Counted from the first letter of the stretch, positions 36,542 to 44,047 are shown. The stretch: DNA of 44,047 nt from CAZKRU01 sp964555235 (GCA_964555235.1 CAZKRU010000033.1:1-44047), one strand, 5' to 3'. The notes: generated from the sequence alone by a model not told the origin. Program-made: numbers and translations.

Positions 36542-36583
36542 TTTTCTCAGCGAACTCGGCGAGCTCTGCGCGAGAAAAAATCA
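36539..36583. terminator. Palindrome after hemC, probable two-way terminator
   Basis: CTGATTTT...CTC at 36538-36549 pairs with GAG...AAAATCAG at the other end, around an octad-type core. It covers the hemC stop and lies just after the stop of the convergent exonuclease gene (36588). T- and A-runs at both feet suit termination in both directions. Read on the minus strand its middle is CGCAGAGC, CGCCGAGT, CGCTGAGA: one octad arm without a partner. Confidence 0.6.
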
Positions 36584-36587
36584 GGCC

Positions 36588-37139
36588 TTAAATTTTCCAC
36601 TCTTTCGTGGCAATCGCCTCACGGCGATGCGTCGCCGTGTTGGTAAAAAAAACCTTTTCCCATTCGACACCGTACTCGTGAACCAGCATCGTCGTCTTCA
36701 CATCGTAGCAGCAGTACTCCGCAATCTCTTTGATCTTCCCCTCTTTCCACCACTTGAGCGCTTCCAATCCGTCCGCCGTTTTTCCGACACCGAGGGTCTC
36801 GGTCGCAATTGCATCCAGCTTGATCCTTTTGCCGATTTTTTTCTCTACATCCACGAGCAGATCCAAGGTTGGGACCTGACTGAAATCAAAAATCGTGTAG
36901 CCGTTGAGCACTTCGTAATCGAACCCGATGACATTAAAACCAATCACACAATCCGCACGTTGTAATTCACGAACCAGTTCTTCCGCTTGATTCTCTGGAT
37001 AAATTTTATATCCACCCCGGGCCGTACTATAAGTTACCCCGATCGACATCTTCATGGCCACCTTGTTGTGCCATCCCCCCACCTCTGCCGCGCTCTTTTG
37101 GGTTTCCAGATCGAAATAAACGAGGTTTTTTCCAGCCAT
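36588..37139 (-). CDS. DnaQ-like 3'-5' exonuclease (RNase H fold)
   Basis: The 183-residue protein has the three exonuclease motifs: YFDLET (Asp10, Glu12), CVIGFNVIGFDYEVL (motif II with Asn/Asp) and EYCCYDVKTT (motif III, Tyr-x-x-x-Asp as YCCYD). It belongs with the predicted YprB/RNase H-like exonucleases that often occur as lone domains. It probably trims single-stranded DNA or RNA ends. GTG and ATG starts adjoin; I use ATG 37139. It is convergent with hemC. The substrate is unknown. Confidence 0.75.
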   Translation of the reverse strand: MAGKNLVYFDLETQKSAAEVGGWHNKVAMKMSIGVTYSTARGGYKIYPENQAEELVRELQRADCVIGFNVIGFDYEVLNGYTIFDFSQVPTLDLLVDVEKKIGKRIKLDAIATETLGVGKTADGLEALKWWKEGKIKEIAEYCCYDVKTTMLVHEYGVEWEKVFFTNTATHRREAIATKEWKI

Positions 37140-37215
37140 CACGTTTGATTATCATCCCGGAAGCAAACTGCAATCGTAAAGAAAACTTACAAAGGAAAGC
37201 GGATGGAGCTATGCC

Positions 37216-37355
37216 TCACGCGGAGTCGCGGAGTTCGCGGAGAGTGTTTTTACCGGAAACAAGGCGTTTTGAAAAAGCATGAGGAACATCTCGGCTCGGC
37301 ATGAAGACTTTTAAACGGAACCCCCTTTCTCCGCGCGCTCCGCAGCTCCGCGTGA
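37216..37355. repeat. Paired octad inverted repeat
   Basis: Arms 37216-37243 and 37328-37355 match as inverted repeats at 24 of 28 bases. Each arm is three 8-base units (left: CGCGGAGT, CGCGGAGT, then CGCGGAGA after one T). The 84-base middle shows no gene. It fills much of the 394-base gap between the exonuclease and htpX; the rest of that gap holds the solo arm at 37417. Confidence 0.8.
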
Positions 37356-37416
37356 CACCCTCGGCATCCGAACTTATTGGTGCAGTGATTGGCGAGATTC
37401 GCGGGAAATGCCCCCT

Positions 37417-37447
37417 CCTTTGCGACTTTGCGATCTTGGCGAGAGAA
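37417..37447 (-). repeat. Solo octad arm
   Basis: Read on the minus strand it is CGCCAAGAT, CGCAAAGT, CGCAAAGG: three units of the same 8-base pattern as the arms at 37216 and 41275, preceded by TTCTCT. No matching inverted partner is seen within about 100 bases, so it may be a half element left by deletion. Confidence 0.6.
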
Positions 37448-37536
37448 ACAGTTTTCCAAAACATCATCAATTGCCTTAACAATTTTACATTTCACCCCTT
37501 GCATTCTTTCAAAACTCGATTACTTTCTGCCTCGTT

Positions 37537-38430
37537 ATGAAACGCATCGCCCTCTTTCTCGGAACCAATATAGCAATCATCGCACTCATCAGTGTCGCCA
37601 CCCATCTCCTGGGAGCCGATCGCTGGCTCCATGCCAATGGGATCGATTACGGGAAGCTCTTTATCTTTTCGCTCATTGTCGGGTTTACCGGAAGTTTCTT
37701 CTCGCTCGCGATCTCCAAGTGGATGGCGAAGATGGCTTACAGCATTCAGATCATTGAAAAGCCGACCACCGAAAGTGAAATCTGGCTTCTCGAAACCATT
37801 CAACGACAAGCGATGAAGTCCGGCATCCCAATGCCTGAAGTTGGCATCTACGAAAGCCCTGAAGTCAATGCCTTCGCCACCGGCCCCTCGCGTCGCAACT
37901 CCCTCGTCGCCGTCAGTTCCGGACTGCTTCGCTCCATGCGCAAAAACGAAGTTGAAGGAGTTCTCGCTCACGAAGTCTCTCACATTGCCAATGGAGACAT
38001 GGTGACAATGACCTTACTGCAAGGGATCCTGAACACGTTCGTCGTCTTCCTCTCCCGAATCGCCGCCTATTTCATTGACCAAGCCCTACGCAAGAACGAT
38101 GAGGAGTCGAGTGGTCCCGGTCTCGGCTATCTAATCGCTTCCATCGTTTGCCAAATCATTTTTGGCGTTCTCGCTTCACTCATCGTCATGGCTTACTCCC
38201 GTCACCGTGAATTTCGTGCCGATGCCGATGCTGCCCGAATCTGGGGTAAGGAACCGATGCTCGGCGCCCTCAAGCGATTGCAGCAGATCTCCACTGGAGA
38301 ACTCATTTTGGATGATCGTTCTGAGGCAATCAGCGCCTTCAAGATCAGTGGAAAAACGGGCGGCATCATGTCTTGGTTTGCGTCCCATCCTCCACTCGAA
38401 GAGCGGATCGCCGCTCTCGAGCGCATTTAA
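37537..38430 (+). CDS. htpX: HtpX-like membrane zinc protease
   Basis: The 297-residue M48-family protease has two N-terminal membrane helices (about residues 4-24 and 38-58), the zinc motif HEVSH (145-149), two more helices, and the third ligand Glu in RHREFRADADAA (about 227). The C-terminal SHPPLEERIAALE is the standard HtpX end. HtpX cuts misfolded inner-membrane proteins together with FtsH. Length and motif order match the family fully. It stands alone between repeat elements; no heat-shock promoter could be picked out. Confidence 0.93.
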   Translation: MKRIALFLGTNIAIIALISVATHLLGADRWLHANGIDYGKLFIFSLIVGFTGSFFSLAISKWMAKMAYSIQIIEKPTTESEIWLLETIQRQAMKSGIPMPEVGIYESPEVNAFATGPSRRNSLVAVSSGLLRSMRKNEVEGVLAHEVSHIANGDMVTMTLLQGILNTFVVFLSRIAAYFIDQALRKNDEESSGPGLGYLIASIVCQIIFGVLASLIVMAYSRHREFRADADAARIWGKEPMLGALKRLQQISTGELILDDRSEAISAFKISGKTGGIMSWFASHPPLEERIAALERI

Positions 38431-38529
38431 GCCATTGGTCTCGAAATCAGTTTGAGAACCAAGGTCTCGAACCGCCTCCCATCTCCGCCATCTGTCGCCT
38501 CAAAATGTGCTCATCAGAGGAACGATTCA

Positions 38530-38619
38530 TGGATAGACATTGAGGCGGTCGGTTTTCCACGATAATTTAAACCCCTCATGAGTGAAAACTTTCGAAACTA
38601 TCTGGAATAACTGTTAGGC
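38530..38619 (+). repeat. Dispersed leader repeat before a small gene
   Basis: Its first 38 bases match 1052-1089 (reversed) at 33 positions and weaker likeness continues to GGAATAAC. It ends in GAATAACTGTTAGGC (38605-38619), which differs at one base from 880-894 (reversed). GTTAGGC (38613-38619) fits an integron attC core and is 5 bases before the ATG. TTGAGG and GATAAT 15 bases apart may be a promoter. Confidence 0.55.
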
Positions 38620-38624
38620 GAAAA

Positions 38625-38996
38625 ATGAAAACGACAAAATATCAGTCAAACACTCTCAAGGGTTATCTTAAGTTTCAAAATAATCCACCAACAGTTTTAA
38701 AATTAATTTCTCTAAATCTCGCCGCGTTTATTTTTTTTCTTATAGCTTTTTGTGTTGGTATTGTTCTTATAGTTAAGCGATTCGATCCCCATTTTGGCTA
38801 CATCCTCGTTGGGATGTCATATGGAATGGCTATGATTACAATTATTAATTTCAGGTATTTCATCAAATTTTGGCCCGTTTTAAAAGAAATTCTAAATTGG
38901 GAAAAAGTAAAAAAAGTTTACGAGGAAAAAACGCCTAACGATAAAAGGATCGCCTTGAGTGCGGCCCGAAGCGACGCACCTCAATCCGTCGACTGA
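38625..38996 (+). CDS. Hypothetical two-helix membrane protein, possible cassette gene
   Basis: Unrecognised 123-residue protein with two membrane helices (about residues 27-48, LNLAAFIFFLIAFCVGIVLI, and 56-78) and a charged C-terminal tail. It is clearly AT-richer than the genes around it, a sign of foreign origin. The GTTAGGC core lies 5 bases before the ATG, and GCCTAAC lies inside the last codons (38933-38939), so the final 20 or so residues (TPNDKRIALSAARSDAPQSV) would be encoded by attC-like DNA, as is common in gene cassettes. Function unknown. Confidence 0.55.
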   Translation: MKTTKYQSNTLKGYLKFQNNPPTVLKLISLNLAAFIFFLIAFCVGIVLIVKRFDPHFGYILVGMSYGMAMITIINFRYFIKFWPVLKEILNWEKVKKVYEEKTPNDKRIALSAARSDAPQSVD

Positions 38997-39016
38997 CGGA
39001 TGATCCATGGTTGAAC
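38933..39016 (+). repeat. Possible attC-like site, weak
   Basis: GCCTAAC (38933-38939) and GTTGAAC (39010-39016) fit RYYYAAC and GTTRRRY but do not pair well with each other. Inside, TTGAG.TGCG pairs with CGCACCTCAA leaving one extra base, as in attC stems, and a second hairpin TCCGTC/GACGGA follows. A further inverted repeat CGAGGATG/CATCCTCG lies at 39027-39079. The fold is less regular than that at 413-515. Confidence 0.35.
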
Positions 39017-39091
39017 AAACCTGAAGCGAGGATGGGCTTAGGAGTTAGCTTTTGACGGGTGGCGGTCATGACATCCTCGCGCCAATCGATT

Positions 39092-39616
39092 TTAGGAATC
39101 AGGGTGAAATCCAATTCTCTTGCGCGCCGGTTCGGGAGGTGTCATGAGCTGACGAATGGCGTTGAAAACCATCTCAAATTGTTCCCCGTGCTCGCGAAAA
39201 CCACGTTCCAAAGAATTCACCTTACTTGAAAGCTCCTCAATGGAGAGCGTCATCTCGCGCAGTCGGATGAAAGCGCGCATGATGGCGATGTTGACCTGTA
39301 TGGCTCGGGAGCTCGAGAGAACGGAGGAGAGCATTGCAACACCCTCCTGGGTAAAAACATAAGGAAGGTAACGACGTCCTCCGTGACTTGAGGTTCCAGA
39401 TTGGCACCTCAAGTATTGGGCCTCTTCTGATGTTAGCTGGAACATGAAGTCTTCAGGAAAACGTTCGAGATTGCGTTTTACGGCTCGGTTGAGCTGTTTG
39501 GTCTCCACGCCATAAAGCCCCGCCAAGTCAACATCGAGAATAGCACGCTGTTTTCGGATCGTGAGAATCAGATGGGCAAGATTCGTGGATTGACCGATTT
39601 GCGTTGAAGTCTCCAT
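39092..39616 (-). CDS. ORF6N-domain DNA-binding protein
   Basis: From ATG 39616 the protein has 174 residues. Residues about 10-95 (LAHLILTIRKQRAILDVDLA, then LYGVETKQLNRAVKRNLERF and PEDFMFQLTSEE) are a clear ORF6N domain, the phage-type DNA-binding module related to KilA-N. PYVFTQEGVAMLSSVLSS is the usual second conserved segment. A short coiled coil follows (SIEELSSKVNSLERGFREHG). These proteins are widespread on mobile DNA and often have no known target. The frame is open upstream to 39835 but that part overlaps the divergent small gene, so METSTQIG is the better start. Confidence 0.88.
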   Translation of the reverse strand: METSTQIGQSTNLAHLILTIRKQRAILDVDLAGLYGVETKQLNRAVKRNLERFPEDFMFQLTSEEAQYLRCQSGTSSHGGRRYLPYVFTQEGVAMLSSVLSSSRAIQVNIAIMRAFIRLREMTLSIEELSSKVNSLERGFREHGEQFEMVFNAIRQLMTPPEPARKRIGFHPDS

Positions 39617-39660
39617 GATTGAATAAACCCCGAATGGAGAGAAAAGTTGCAAAATAATCT

Positions 39661-39733
39661 GGAACAACCCGTCCCGAAGTATTTCGGGACCGACCGGCCT
39701 GCTCCGAAAATATTCGGAGTCGGTTGAATAACT
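39661..39733. repeat. Double-hairpin repeat between divergent genes
   Basis: Two perfect hairpins: GTCCCGAA/TTCGGGAC (39671-39690) and CTCCGAA/TTCGGAG (39702-39719), in the divergent gap of the ORF6N gene and the next small gene. It begins GGAACAACC and ends GTCGGTTGAATAACT (39719-39733), the same strings in the same order as at 957-887 on the minus strand. Its end is 12 bases before the ATG at 39746. Confidence 0.55.
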
Positions 39734-39745
39734 ACTCGACAGCAT

Positions 39746-40141
39746 ATGACTACCGCCTTTTGTGTTACCAAAGATGATGACTACGACTGGGGACCGGAAT
39801 CCACAACTCCTTGGGGCTATTTTCCGGATTGGCAAACACAGGCATTCCTTATCCCTCTTTTCTATGAGGGCAAGCCAGGTCTAGACTTCTTTTCGAGTGC
39901 AGTTTTTTCAGGGAAGGACCTTCAATTACTCCGCGCCAATCTGGAAAAGACTATAAAATTACTGAAAGAAAAACCTGAAAAATGGCCTGCTAAAGGCCAC
40001 CTACCAACGTCGACTACCGATATTGGGTCCTCTATTTCATATGTGTATCGTGATATTGCCCTTGACGTAACGCAGCGTTGCTTTGAACTCACTGATCTTG
40101 CAATATCCAGTGAGAAAGACATTTGGTTTTTAAACGACTGA
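39746..40141 (+). CDS. Hypothetical protein, possible cassette gene
   Basis: Unrecognised soluble protein of 131 residues, acidic and Trp/Tyr-rich at the start (DDDYDWGPESTTPWGYFPDW), then an amphipathic helix (LQLLRANLEKTIKLLKEKPE) and a strand-helix end (DIALDVTQRCFELTDLAISS). No signal peptide or membrane helix. Its upstream repeat links it with the genes at 526 and 38625. Its frame opens before the divergent ORF6N gene's start, with no overlap if METSTQIG is used there. Function unknown. Confidence 0.55.
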   Translation: MTTAFCVTKDDDYDWGPESTTPWGYFPDWQTQAFLIPLFYEGKPGLDFFSSAVFSGKDLQLLRANLEKTIKLLKEKPEKWPAKGHLPTSTTDIGSSISYVYRDIALDVTQRCFELTDLAISSEKDIWFLND

Positions 40142-40186
40142 GGTCGAACCAACTCGGAGAAGGTGTCCTGATCCCTTCTTGACCTC
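40140..40186 (+). terminator. Stem-loop after the small gene at 39746
   Basis: GAGGTC (40140-40145) pairs with GACCTC (40181-40186) and AGAAGG (40158-40163) with CCTTCT (40174-40179). It begins inside the stop codon. There is no T-run, so it may be a weak terminator or a degenerate recombination site; GTCGAAC within it recalls the end of the gene at 62-403. Confidence 0.4.
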
Positions 40187-40212
40187 CGGTTTTCGGACTT
40201 CAAGATCCGGCC

Positions 40213-41265
40213 ATGGCTTCCACTCCTCAACCGCTCGGATGGCGCGTCTTCGCGAGCGATAATTACGCCGGCATTTGTCCCGAGGCGATGGCGGCCTTGC
40301 AACAGGCAAACCGGGGCCATGCCGTGGCGTACGGTGAAGATCCGTGGTGTCAACGCGCTTCCGATTTGATCCGGGAACTATTCGAAACCGACTGCGAAGT
40401 CTTTTTCACGTTCAATGGAACGGCTGCCAATTCCCTCTCGCTCGCTCATCTCTGCCAATCCTACCACAGCGTCCTTTGCCATCAATCCGCACACGTCGAA
40501 GTCGATGAATGCGGCGCCCCGGAATTCTTCTCCAACGGCTCCAAGCTCCTGCTGGTTCCCGGTGAAAATGGGAAGATGAATCCCACCTCACTCGAGACGC
40601 TCATCAAAAAACGGGATGATGTTCATTTTCCAAAACCGCGCGTCGTCTCCATTACCCAAGCAACCGAAAGTGGAACAGTATATTCCATCGACGAACTCCG
40701 ATCCCTGCATGAAGTCGTCCAACGCCATCAGCTTCATTTTCACATGGATGGCGCACGCTTTGCCAATGCAGTCGCTTCGTTAAAGGTCGCTCCCAAGGAA
40801 ATCACCTGGCGTGCCGGCGTCGAAGTTCTCTGTTTTGGATTCACCAAAAATGGTGCCCCCGTCGGGGATGCGGTCGTCTTTTTCAACAAAACTCTCGCAA
40901 AAGAATTTGAGTACCGTTGCAAACAAGCCGGGCAGCTTGCCAGTAAAATGCGCTTTCTTGCGGCTCCCGTTGTCGGCCTTCTCGAATCCGGGGCCTGGCT
41001 TCGAAATGCCGAGCACTCGAATCAAATCGCCGCCAAACTCGAAAAAGAGCTCTCCAACATTCCGGGTGTCAAAATCATCTATCCCCGCCAAGCGAATGCG
41101 GTTTTCGTTGATATGCCCCAAGAGTGGGCGGAAGCCCTTCGCTCCAGTGGCTGGCGATTTTATGATTTCATCGGCGCCGCCTACCGTTTCATGGCCTCGT
41201 GGGATAGCACTCCGGAAGATGTCGACACCCTGATCGCTGATCTGAAAAACTTGACGAATAAATAA
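40213..41265 (+). CDS. ltaE: Low-specificity L-threonine aldolase
   Basis: PLP enzyme of 350 residues that splits L-threonine/allo-threonine to glycine and acetaldehyde. Visible marks are FASDNYAGICPEAM at the start, TFNGTAANSLSL (cofactor loop), SAHVEVDECGA, HFHMDGARFANA (Asp that binds the PLP pyridine N) and the Schiff-base Lys212 in FTKNGAPVGDA. The order and spacing match bacterial LtaE, although the LtaE of E. coli has SKG(L) around the lysine, so specificity could differ. It stands alone between a hairpin and an octad element. Confidence 0.88.
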   Translation: MASTPQPLGWRVFASDNYAGICPEAMAALQQANRGHAVAYGEDPWCQRASDLIRELFETDCEVFFTFNGTAANSLSLAHLCQSYHSVLCHQSAHVEVDECGAPEFFSNGSKLLLVPGENGKMNPTSLETLIKKRDDVHFPKPRVVSITQATESGTVYSIDELRSLHEVVQRHQLHFHMDGARFANAVASLKVAPKEITWRAGVEVLCFGFTKNGAPVGDAVVFFNKTLAKEFEYRCKQAGQLASKMRFLAAPVVGLLESGAWLRNAEHSNQIAAKLEKELSNIPGVKIIYPRQANAVFVDMPQEWAEALRSSGWRFYDFIGAAYRFMASWDSTPEDVDTLIADLKNLTNK

Positions 41266-41274
41266 TCAATTCTC

Positions 41275-41365
41275 TCTCGCCAAGTCCGCCAAGACGCCAA
41301 GGAAATCAATTCTTTCTTAAAGCAACCGAAATCATCGGCTTAGCGCCTTGGCGGACTTGGCGAGA
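41275..41365. repeat. Paired octad inverted repeat
   Basis: Arms 41275-41297 and 41343-41365 are inverted copies, 22 of 23 bases alike, around a 45-base middle. The left arm runs CGCCAAGTC, CGCCAAGA, CGCCAAGG. It begins 10 bases after the ltaE stop. The sharpness of the match makes this the freshest member of the set in the window. Confidence 0.85.
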
Positions 41366-41431
41366 AATACAAACCTCCTATATTTTCTTTTGACGATTGC
41401 CAGAATCCCCCTCTCCGCCTATATCCGACCT

Positions 41432-41875
41432 GTGCAGCTTTGCCTCTTTATTTGTACCGGAAATTATTATCGCAGTCGCTACGCCGAGGCGGTCTTCAAT
41501 TACGAAGCGGAAAGGCGCTCCCTTCCCTGGCGCGCCATCTCCCGAGGTTTGGCGATTCATTTGGTGCACGGCGATCTCTCCTCACACGCACGAAGAGCTC
41601 TGGAAGAAAAACAGATCCCCCTCACCCACACCACCCCCACACGAACTGCCCTGACGCTTCAGGATTTGGTATCAGCCCGAAAAGCGATCGGCCTCCAGCA
41701 TCACGAGCACTATCCCCTCATGCAAACACATTTCCCGCAGTGGGCAGATCAGATTGACTATTGGGATGTCGCCGATGCAGACTTTCTCTCTCCGATGTTG
41801 GCACTCCGTCGCATCGACCAGCGAGTCTTGGAATTGCTCGATGAAGTCAGTACAACGACTGAACTGAAACAATAA
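41432..41875 (+). CDS. Low-molecular-weight protein phosphatase-like
   Basis: LMW-PTP fold protein with the P-loop CTGNYYR (Cys8-x5-Arg14) at its start, where the family has CTGNICRS; the Cys and Arg of C-x5-R are present but the usual Ile-Cys is Tyr-Tyr. A DYWDVADAD segment late in the chain may give the general-acid Asp. From GTG 41432 it has 147 residues, the normal size; the frame is open to TTG 41348, but that would start inside the octad repeat and add 28 unlikely residues. The start is not backed by a good Shine-Dalgarno site. glgE begins 3 bases after its stop. Target unknown. Confidence 0.72.
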   Translation: MQLCLFICTGNYYRSRYAEAVFNYEAERRSLPWRAISRGLAIHLVHGDLSSHARRALEEKQIPLTHTTPTRTALTLQDLVSARKAIGLQHHEHYPLMQTHFPQWADQIDYWDVADADFLSPMLALRRIDQRVLELLDEVSTTTELKQ

Positions 41876-41878
41876 TTT

Positions 41879-43858
41879 ATGGCTAAAATTAAATCCGTGA
41901 AGCAGCAACTGGCCGGAGATCGCCGCCGCGTCGTCATTGAACGAATCGCCCCGATGATCGACGGCGGGCTTTTTCCGATCAAACGAATTCAAGGGGAACG
42001 AATCGATCTCGAAGTCGATCTCTTCACTGATGGTCATGATCAAATTGCGGCCGTTCTCCAATATCGAAAAGCCGGGGCCAGTGCCTGGAGTGAAATTCCA
42101 CTTCTCCCTTGGGAGAACGACCGCTGGCGCGCTTCCTTTACGGTCGATCTGGTCGGAAATTACACCTACACCGTCACCGCTTGGGTTGACCATTTACTCA
42201 CCTGGTTCCGCGATTTGAAAAAGCGGCTGGATGCGCATCAGGTCGCCCATGTTGATCTCCTGATCGGTGCGGAGATGATCGAGGGAGCCGCCAAACGCGC
42301 CAAGGGAGAAGACGCTCAGCTTCTTAAGCAGTGGTGCGCACAATTAAAAGATCCTTCCCTTTCCCCCTCCGATCGTGCCGCACTCGCCTGTCAGGAGAAC
42401 TTCCGACTCCTTGCCCAGAAATATCCAGATCGTTCCCGAGCCACAACGTTTGCTCCGGAACTTCCGCTTTGGGTCGATCGCGAACGCGCCGGATTCAGCG
42501 CTTGGTATGAATTTTTTCCCCGCTCCTGGTCGAAGGAACCCGGGAAGCATGGAACCTTCAAGGATTGTGAGCGAATCCTCCCTGAAATTTCAAAGATGGG
42601 ATTTGATGTGATTTATCTTCCCCCCATTCATCCGATTGGGGTCACGAAACGAAAAGGAAAAAACAATACGCTCGTAGCACTCCCGGACGATGTCGGTAGT
42701 CCGTGGGCGATCGGTTCCGCTGAAGGAGGACATAAGGCCCTGCATCCGCAGCTTGGCACACTGACCGATTTCAAAAAATTCATCAAAGCGGCAAATAAAC
42801 GCGGCATCGAAATTGCCATGGATATTGCGTTTCAGTGCTCCCCCGATCACCCTTACGTTCTGCAGCACCCCGAATGGTTCAAGTGGCGTCCCGACGGCAC
42901 CGTGCAGTTTGCAGAGAACCCACCCAAAAAATACGAAGATATTTTACCGATTAATTTCGAGACCGAAAAAGCCGAGGAGCTTTGGATTGAACTCAAAAGT
43001 ATCTTCGAATATTGGATCGAGCAAGGAGTTGAAATTTTCCGGGTCGACAATCCTCATACGAAATCCTTTGAATTCTGGCGCTGGCTGATTACCTCGATTC
43101 GTGAAAAAAATCCGAACATCATCTTCCTCGCTGAAGCCTTCACTCGACCCAAGCTGATGTATCGTCTTGCAAAAGCCGGGTATACCCATTCCTACACTTA
43201 TTTCTCTTGGAGAAATACCAAACAGGAATTAACGGAATACCTCACCGAACTCACTCAAGGCGAAGGGAAGGAATTCTTCCGTCCCAACTTCTGGCCCAAC
43301 ACCCCGGACATTCTTCCTCCCCTGCTTCAGACCGGACTTCGCTCGGCATTCATGTCACGACTCGTTCTTGCCGCGACACTCTCATCCAATTACGGCGTTT
43401 ACGGTCCCGCTTATGAGTTATGTCTTCATGAACCGTACCCCGGAAAAGAGGAGTACGTTCATTCTGAAAAATATGAACTGAAGGCATGGAACTGGGATCA
43501 CCCCGGGAACCTCAAAGAACTGATGACGCAACTCAATCAGATTCGCAAAGACAATCGAGCCTTGCACTCGACCAACAATCTCCGTTTTCAGAAGATCGAT
43601 AACAGTGAAATCCTCGCCCACCTCAAAGCGACCGAAGAAAACACCAACATCATCCTGACCCTCGTCAATCTCGACCCGCGTCACACGCAATCCGGCTGGC
43701 TCTCGGTTCCGTGGCACGAATTTGGAATTGATCCCGCCCGACCATTTTGGGTTCATGATCTCCTCACTGATGAAAAATATCATTGGCAGGGGGAACGGAG
43801 CTACGTTGTCTTGCGTCCCGAATCCCCAGCACATCTCTTTCGGGTGATTAAGAATTAA
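41879..43858 (+). CDS. glgE: Alpha-1,4-glucan:maltose-1-phosphate maltosyltransferase
   Basis: GH13_3 enzyme that extends alpha-glucan with maltose-1-phosphate. The 659-residue protein has the GlgE N-terminal domains, the catalytic barrel with nucleophile Asp390 (FRVDNPHTKS), general acid Glu419 (FLAEAFTRP) and a third Asp near 477 (NTPDILPP), spaced as in Streptomyces GlgE, and a C-terminal beta domain. PPIHPIGVTKRKGKNN and YFSWRNTKQELTEYL are further family segments. The partner genes treS-mak, rother pathway members and glgB are not in the window; they may lie past the right edge. Confidence 0.95.
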   Translation: MAKIKSVKQQLAGDRRRVVIERIAPMIDGGLFPIKRIQGERIDLEVDLFTDGHDQIAAVLQYRKAGASAWSEIPLLPWENDRWRASFTVDLVGNYTYTVTAWVDHLLTWFRDLKKRLDAHQVAHVDLLIGAEMIEGAAKRAKGEDAQLLKQWCAQLKDPSLSPSDRAALACQENFRLLAQKYPDRSRATTFAPELPLWVDRERAGFSAWYEFFPRSWSKEPGKHGTFKDCERILPEISKMGFDVIYLPPIHPIGVTKRKGKNNTLVALPDDVGSPWAIGSAEGGHKALHPQLGTLTDFKKFIKAANKRGIEIAMDIAFQCSPDHPYVLQHPEWFKWRPDGTVQFAENPPKKYEDILPINFETEKAEELWIELKSIFEYWIEQGVEIFRVDNPHTKSFEFWRWLITSIREKNPNIIFLAEAFTRPKLMYRLAKAGYTHSYTYFSWRNTKQELTEYLTELTQGEGKEFFRPNFWPNTPDILPPLLQTGLRSAFMSRLVLAATLSSNYGVYGPAYELCLHEPYPGKEEYVHSEKYELKAWNWDHPGNLKELMTQLNQIRKDNRALHSTNNLRFQKIDNSEILAHLKATEENTNIILTLVNLDPRHTQSGWLSVPWHEFGIDPARPFWVHDLLTDEKYHWQGERSYVVLRPESPAHLFRVIKN

Positions 43859-43879
43859 GCCTTGGTGAAGTAAGTTATT

Positions 43880-43983
43880 CCTCACACGAAGGCACGAAGC
43901 CACAAAGCTTTTGAGGCCATTTTGATTTATGATGAGATGAAGAAATATATCTTCCGATTGTGACTTGGTGACTTTGTGTGAGG
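43880..43983. repeat. Paired octad inverted repeat
   Basis: Arms 43880-43903 and 43960-43983 are inverted at 20 of 24 bases; the left reads CACGAAGG, CACGAAGC, CACAAAGC after CCT. It begins 22 bases after the glgE stop. The rest of the window, 43984-44047, shows no gene; it includes an AAATGCAAAATCTG-type repeat of no clear meaning. Confidence 0.75.
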
Positions 43984-44047
43984 CTAATCGCATTTAACCC
44001 AGATTTTGCATTAGGAAATGCAAAATCTGTCCTGGCGGGAAGAAGGA

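Noticed and set aside
36543..37447. Octad arms as a CRISPR array or tandem repeat locus
   Set aside because: There are only three short units per arm, no regular spacers of CRISPR length and no cas genes.
41348..41431. Longer start (TTG 41348) for the phosphatase gene
   Set aside because: It lies inside the octad inverted repeat and would put 28 unusual residues before the family's normal start.

Overview
The window looks like a chromosomal contig from a diderm bacterium, most probably of the Verrucomicrobiota/PVC group. The diderm part rests on an LptE-type lipoprotein, a secreted BamD-like TPR protein, an AsmA-like giant and an RND efflux pump. The verrucomicrobial part is an inference from the mature N-terminus of the TPR protein (LVWRPGEGW), the ccsA-hemA-hemC order and a GlgE maltosyltransferase; no rRNA or tRNA gene is present to confirm it.

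Layout. 1-1300: two small minus-strand unknown genes separated by a long fold-back that resembles an integron attC site, followed by several palindromic repeats; it reads as a cassette cluster without an integrase. 1318-3375: a serine hydrolase and a class II aldolase (minus). 3626-10932: a tightly coupled assimilatory nitrate operon (CysJ-like flavoprotein reductase, NirA nitrite reductase, fused DmsB-DmsC ferredoxin/membrane protein, NasA molybdoenzyme). An IS630-type element sits exactly in the nasA stop codon. 12410-17259: two methyl-accepting chemotaxis proteins around a PstS-like binding protein; the second half is AT-richer and bracketed by copies of a transposon end. 17471-23792: a plus-strand run with thrB, crcB, an AsmA-like protein and a transglutaminase-like protein. 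23796-25318: lptE and a BamD-like gene (minus). 25417-30196: a tetR-adaptor-RND pump operon with an operator lying between its -35 and -10 boxes. 30261-31803: a MarC-family protein and an unknown protein. 32009-36541: a YqeY-like gene, then ccsA-hemA-GT87-like-hemC. 36588-38430: an exonuclease-like protein and an HtpX-like protease. 38530-40141: a second accessory patch of small genes whose upstream DNA shares repeats with the patch at position 1000. 40213-43858: threonine aldolase, a low-molecular-weight phosphatase and glgE.

Two layers of small repeats run through the window. One is a REP/REPIN-like family with GTAG-type ends (three places). The other is a set of paired inverted arms, each made of three imperfect 8-base units of the type CGCnnAGn, mostly placed just after stop codons. 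The attC-like cassettes, the octad elements and the IS insertion in the nasA stop codon are the main points of interest. I found no CRISPR array and no obvious defence system.
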